The notes beneath the pieces were generated by a model. It was not told the origin of the DNA. It saw nothing but the letters and a program-made list of their open reading frames with translations, and ran no database searches. Positions 4,168-6,327 of a DNA stretch of 6,327 nt are shown here, in pieces. The DNA is from Anaerolineales bacterium (GTDB taxonomy: Bacteria > Chloroflexota > Anaerolineae > Anaerolineales > UBA6663). How positions within the stretch are numbered: the stretch's first letter is position 1; each line of letters begins with the position of its first letter. The position numbers and the translations under genes were made by a program. Where the stretch lies: positions 1 to 6,327 of the forward strand of contig JAGOBN010000256.1 in the NCBI GenBank assembly GCA_017999235.1, written 5' to 3'.

Positions 4168-6060
4168 ATGGGCAAAATCATTGGGATCGACTTAGGCACG
4201 ACCAACAGCGTGGTCGCCGTCATGGAAGGCGGCGATCCGGCCGTCATCCCCACCGCCGAGGGCGCGCGGCTGTGTCCGTCGGTGGTGGCGTTCACCAAGG
4301 CCGGCGAGCGGCTGGTGGGCCAGACCGCCAAGCGCCAGTCCGTCATCAACTCCGAGAACACCGTCTACTCCATCAAACGCTTCATGGGCCGGCGCTTTGA
4401 CGAGGTGGCCGGCGAGCGCAAGATGGTGCCGTACACGGTGCTGGAAGGGCCGCGCGGCGACGCGCAAGTCAAGCTGCCGGCCAACGGCAAGACCTACACC
4501 CCTCAGGAAGTCAGCGCGATGGTGCTGGCCAAGCTGAAGGCCGACGCCGAGGCCTACCTGGGCGAGCCGGTGACCCAAGCCGTCATCACTGTGCCGGCCT
4601 ACTTCAACGATGCCCAGCGCCAGGCCACCAAGGACGCCGGCAAGATCGCGGGCCTGGAAGTCCTGCGCATCATCAACGAGCCGACGGCGGCGGCGCTGGC
4701 CTACGGCCTCGACAAGAAGAAAAACGAGACCATCCTGGTCTTTGACCTGGGCGGCGGCACCTTTGACGTCTCGCTGCTGGAAGTGGGCGACGGCGTGGTG
4801 GAGGTCAAGGCCACCAACGGCGATACCCACCTGGGCGGCGATGACTGGGATCAGCGCCTGGTGGCCTGGGCCGCGGACGAGTTCAAGCGCCTGGAAGGCA
4901 TTGACCTGCGCCAGGACCGCCAGGCTTTGCAGCGCCTGCGCGAGGCGGCCGAAAAAGCCAAGATCGAGCTCTCCACGCTCATGGAGACGGAGCTCAGCCT
5001 GCCGTTCATCACCGCCGACGCCAACGGCCCCAAGCACTTGAGCCTGCGCCTGACGCGCGCCAAGTTTGAGCAGCTCACGGCCGACCTGCTGGCGCGCTGC
5101 CGCGGCCCGTTTGAGGCCGTGCTGCGCGACGGCGGCCTGAGCGCCGGCCAGATCGACGAAGTGGTGCTGGTGGGCGGCTCCACGCGCATGCCGATGGTGC
5201 AGGCGCTGGTGCGCCAGCTGATCAACAAAGAGCCGAACAAGAGCGTCAACCCGGATGAGGTGGTGGCCATCGGCGCCGCCATTCAGGGCGGCGTGCTGGG
5301 CGGCGAGGTCAAGGATGTGCTGCTGCTCGACGTCACCCCGCTCACCCTGGGCCTGGAGACACTGGGCGGCGTGATGACGCCCCTGATCGAGCGCAACACC
5401 ACCATCCCGGTCCGCAAGAGCCAGGTCTTTTCCACGGCCGAGGACAGCCAGACGGCCGTGGACGTGCATGTGCTGCAGGGCGAGCGGCCGATGGCGGCGG
5501 ACAACATGCCGCTGGGCCACTTCCGGCTGGAAGGCCTGCCGGCCGCGCCGCGCGGCCTGCCGCAGATCGAAGTCACCTTTGACATCGACGCCAACGGCAT
5601 TCTGAACGTCAGCGCCAAGGACAAGGCTACCAGCCGCGAACAGAAGATCACCATCACGGCCTCCACTAATCTCAACAAGCAGGATGTGGAGCGGATGGTG
5701 AGCGAGGCCAAGCGCCACGAAGCGCAGGACCGCCAGCGCAAGGAATTGGTGGAAGCCCGGAATCAAGGCGACAGCCTGGCGTACGCGGCCGAGAAGGCCC
5801 TGCGCGATCTGGGCGAGAAGGTGCCGGCCGGCGACCGGCAGAAGATTGAGAAATCGGTGGCGGAGCTGCGCGAGGCCCTCCAGGGCGAGGATGCAGCGCG
5901 CATCAAACAACTGAGCGAGGCCGTGCAGCAGGCCAGCTATGCGCTGAGCCAGCAGGCCTACGCCAGCGGCCAGGCCGCGCAATACGGCGGCACGTCCCAG
6001 CCGGATACTGAGAAGCGGGATGAAGGCGACGTGGTGGAAGGCGACTTCCGGACCGCGTAA
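4168..6060 (+). CDS. dnaK: Molecular chaperone DnaK (Hsp70)
   Basis: A full-length 630-residue cytoplasmic ATP-driven chaperone that binds exposed hydrophobic peptides in folding and heat-shock response, normally with DnaJ and GrpE. The nucleotide-binding domain (1-382) has all three Hsp70 signatures: IDLGTTNS (7-14), [14 protein letters not shown] (191-204) and [16 protein letters not shown] (332-347). Asp8, Lys70, Glu171, Asp193 and Thr198 occupy the catalytic positions. The interdomain linker is VLLLD (384-388). The beta substrate-binding domain runs to about 500 ([37 protein letters not shown]), then the helical lid to about 600 and a short tail ending [10 protein letters not shown]. It has the Gram-negative-type insert in the N-terminal domain. 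It stands alone: no grpE or dnaJ precedes it and a strong terminator follows, so it may be one of several paralogues. HAIR-like and CIRCE-like symmetry upstream suggests heat-shock repressor control. Confidence 0.98.
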   Translation: MGKIIGIDLGTTNSVVAVMEGGDPAVIPTAEGARLCPSVVAFTKAGERLVGQTAKRQSVINSENTVYSIKRFMGRRFDEVAGERKMVPYTVLEGPRGDAQVKLPANGKTYTPQEVSAMVLAKLKADAEAYLGEPVTQAVITVPAYFNDAQRQATKDAGKIAGLEVLRIINEPTAAALAYGLDKKKNETILVFDLGGGTFDVSLLEVGDGVVEVKATNGDTHLGGDDWDQRLVAWAADEFKRLEGIDLRQDRQALQRLREAAEKAKIELSTLMETELSLPFITADANGPKHLSLRLTRAKFEQLTADLLARCRGPFEAVLRDGGLSAGQIDEVVLVGGSTRMPMVQALVRQLINKEPNKSVNPDEVVAIGAAIQGGVLGGEVKDVLLLDVTPLTLGLETLGGVMTPLIERNTTIPVRKSQVFSTAEDSQTAVDVHVLQGERPMAADNMPLGHFRLEGLPAAPRGLPQIEVTFDIDANGILNVSAKDKATSREQKITITASTNLNKQDVERMVSEAKRHEAQDRQRKELVEARNQGDSLAYAAEKALRDLGEKVPAGDRQKIEKSVAELREALQGEDAARIKQLSEAVQQASYALSQQAYASGQAAQYGGTSQPDTEKRDEGDVVEGDFRTA

Positions 6061-6075
6061 GGTCTAGCGAAAAAC

Positions 6076-6111
6076 AAAGACGGAGGCTGGCTCAGCCTCC
6101 GTCTTTTGTTT
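6076..6111. terminator. Strong bidirectional intrinsic terminator between dnaK and the convergent lyase gene
   Basis: AAAGACGGAGGCTG (6076-6089) pairs perfectly with CAGCCTCCGTCTTT (6093-6106) around a GCT loop, followed by TTTTGTTT (6104-6111). On the other strand the A-rich flank (6071-6078) becomes a T-rich tail, so it can stop transcription from both sides. It begins 16 bases after the dnaK stop codon. Confidence 0.93.
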
Positions 6112-6122
6112 AAGCGGGCTTG

Positions 6123-6178
6123 GACACGGAGACACAGCGTGGGTTGGGATTCTTCTCCGTGGCTCTGTGTCTCGGTGG
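6123..6178. repeat. Degenerate 8-mer palindromic intergenic repeat
   Basis: CACGGAGACACAG (6125-6137) is inverted relative to CTGTGTCTCGGTG (6165-6177), 12 of 13. The right half reads as three tandem near-identical octamers: CTCCGTGG, CTCTGTGT, CTCGGTGG (6155-6178). Elements of the form (CTCCGTGT)n are a known type of dispersed intergenic repeat in several phyla and often create spurious frames translating as T-E-T-Q-R/S-H. Function unknown. Confidence 0.65.
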
Positions 6179-6186
6179 CGAAAAAC

Positions 6187-6327
6187 TTACAGCTGCTCGA
6201 AGCGCGCCTGGAAGAAGCGCAGGTACTTGGGCTCGTACACCATTCGCAGGCCGCGCGCCTGCTCGCGCTGGTCAAAGGCGGCCTTGACCGACTCGGCCAC
6301 CACGTCCATGTGCGCCTGGGTGTAAAC
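6187..6327 (-). CDS. Tryptophanase / tyrosine phenol-lyase family enzyme, C-terminal end (runs off window)
   Basis: The last 46 codons of a minus-strand gene, ending in TAA at 6189-6187 and open to the right edge. It reads VYTQAHMDVVAESVKAAF, then ARGLRMVYEPK, then YLRFFQARFEQL. This is the characteristic C-terminus of the pyridoxal-phosphate beta-eliminating lyases. The Y-T-x-x-H-M-D and Y-E-P-K-x-L-R-x-F-x-A-R blocks are shared by tryptophanase and tyrosine phenol-lyase. From memory the AHMDVVA and LRFF-ARF spellings lean towards tyrosine phenol-lyase, but the substrate-specifying residues are outside the window. Such enzymes split tryptophan or tyrosine to indole or phenol plus pyruvate and ammonia. 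The gene converges on dnaK and shares the bidirectional terminator. No frameshift is seen. Confidence 0.82.
   Translation of the reverse strand, partial: VYTQAHMDVVAESVKAAFDQREQARGLRMVYEPKYLRFFQARFEQL

Noticed and set aside
4192..5982. A 596-codon open frame on the minus strand opposite dnaK
   Set aside because: It mirrors the dnaK codon pattern in G+C-rich DNA and has a low-complexity His/Gln/Arg/Leu/Ala composition. Long antisense frames opposite hsp70 genes are a well-known artefact. The plus strand has full Hsp70 motifs and a ribosome binding site.
5958..6275. A 105-codon minus-strand frame crossing the terminator and octamer repeat
   Set aside because: Its F-F-A-T-E-T-Q-S-H segment is the usual translation of the octamer repeat, and it lies out of frame with the real lyase gene end at 6187-6327.

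Overview
This is a G+C-rich bacterial chromosomal window with high third-position G+C. Its style suggests a Chloroflexota-like (Anaerolineae/Caldilineae) genome. The hints are an RpoD-type sigma factor with an alpha-helical insert after region 1.2, a DnaK with a short D-V-V-E-G-D-F tail, a partly unassigned acetoacetate-decarboxylase-like protein, and proline-rich lipoprotein linkers. The assignment is an inference from composition and remembered family members. No tRNA, rRNA, CRISPR array, IS element or phage gene was seen.

Layout. (1) The minus-strand pair at 1-1454 is a complete LysR-family regulator followed directly (TAA then GTG, same frame, no gap) by the N-terminal 188 residues of a secreted or lipid-anchored type I phosphodiesterase/alkaline-phosphatase-superfamily protein that runs off the left edge. 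(2) The 274-bp divergent gap at 1455-1728 contains an AT-rich island with promoter-like hexamers on both strands, a T-N11-A LysR-type site and a 17-bp imperfect palindrome. (3) A sigma-70 family factor at 1729-2643 (+) has a terminator-like hairpin about 95 bp downstream. (4) The 476 bp between it and the next gene hold that hairpin and little else I can support. (5) An acetoacetate-decarboxylase-superfamily-like protein at 3120-3965 (+) appears to lack the Schiff-base lysine. (6) A hairpin-dense 202-bp gap carries HAIR-like (HspR) and CIRCE-like (HrcA) symmetry just upstream of dnaK. (7) dnaK lies at 4168-6060 (+). (8) A strong bidirectional terminator and a degenerate 8-mer palindromic repeat follow. 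(9) The last 46 residues of a tryptophanase/tyrosine phenol-lyase family enzyme (6187-6327, minus) enter from the right edge and converge on dnaK.

How it fits together. The genes look like separately controlled units rather than one pathway: a LysR/ectoenzyme operon, an accessory sigma factor, a solitary chaperone gene and a pyridoxal-phosphate lyase. The most informative parts are regulatory. They are the GAGT/ACTC half-site cluster before dnaK, the operator-like palindrome in the sigma-factor promoter region, and sigma-factor substitutions at residues that in E. coli RpoD contact the -10 and -35 elements. I do not see a convincing undescribed multi-gene system here.
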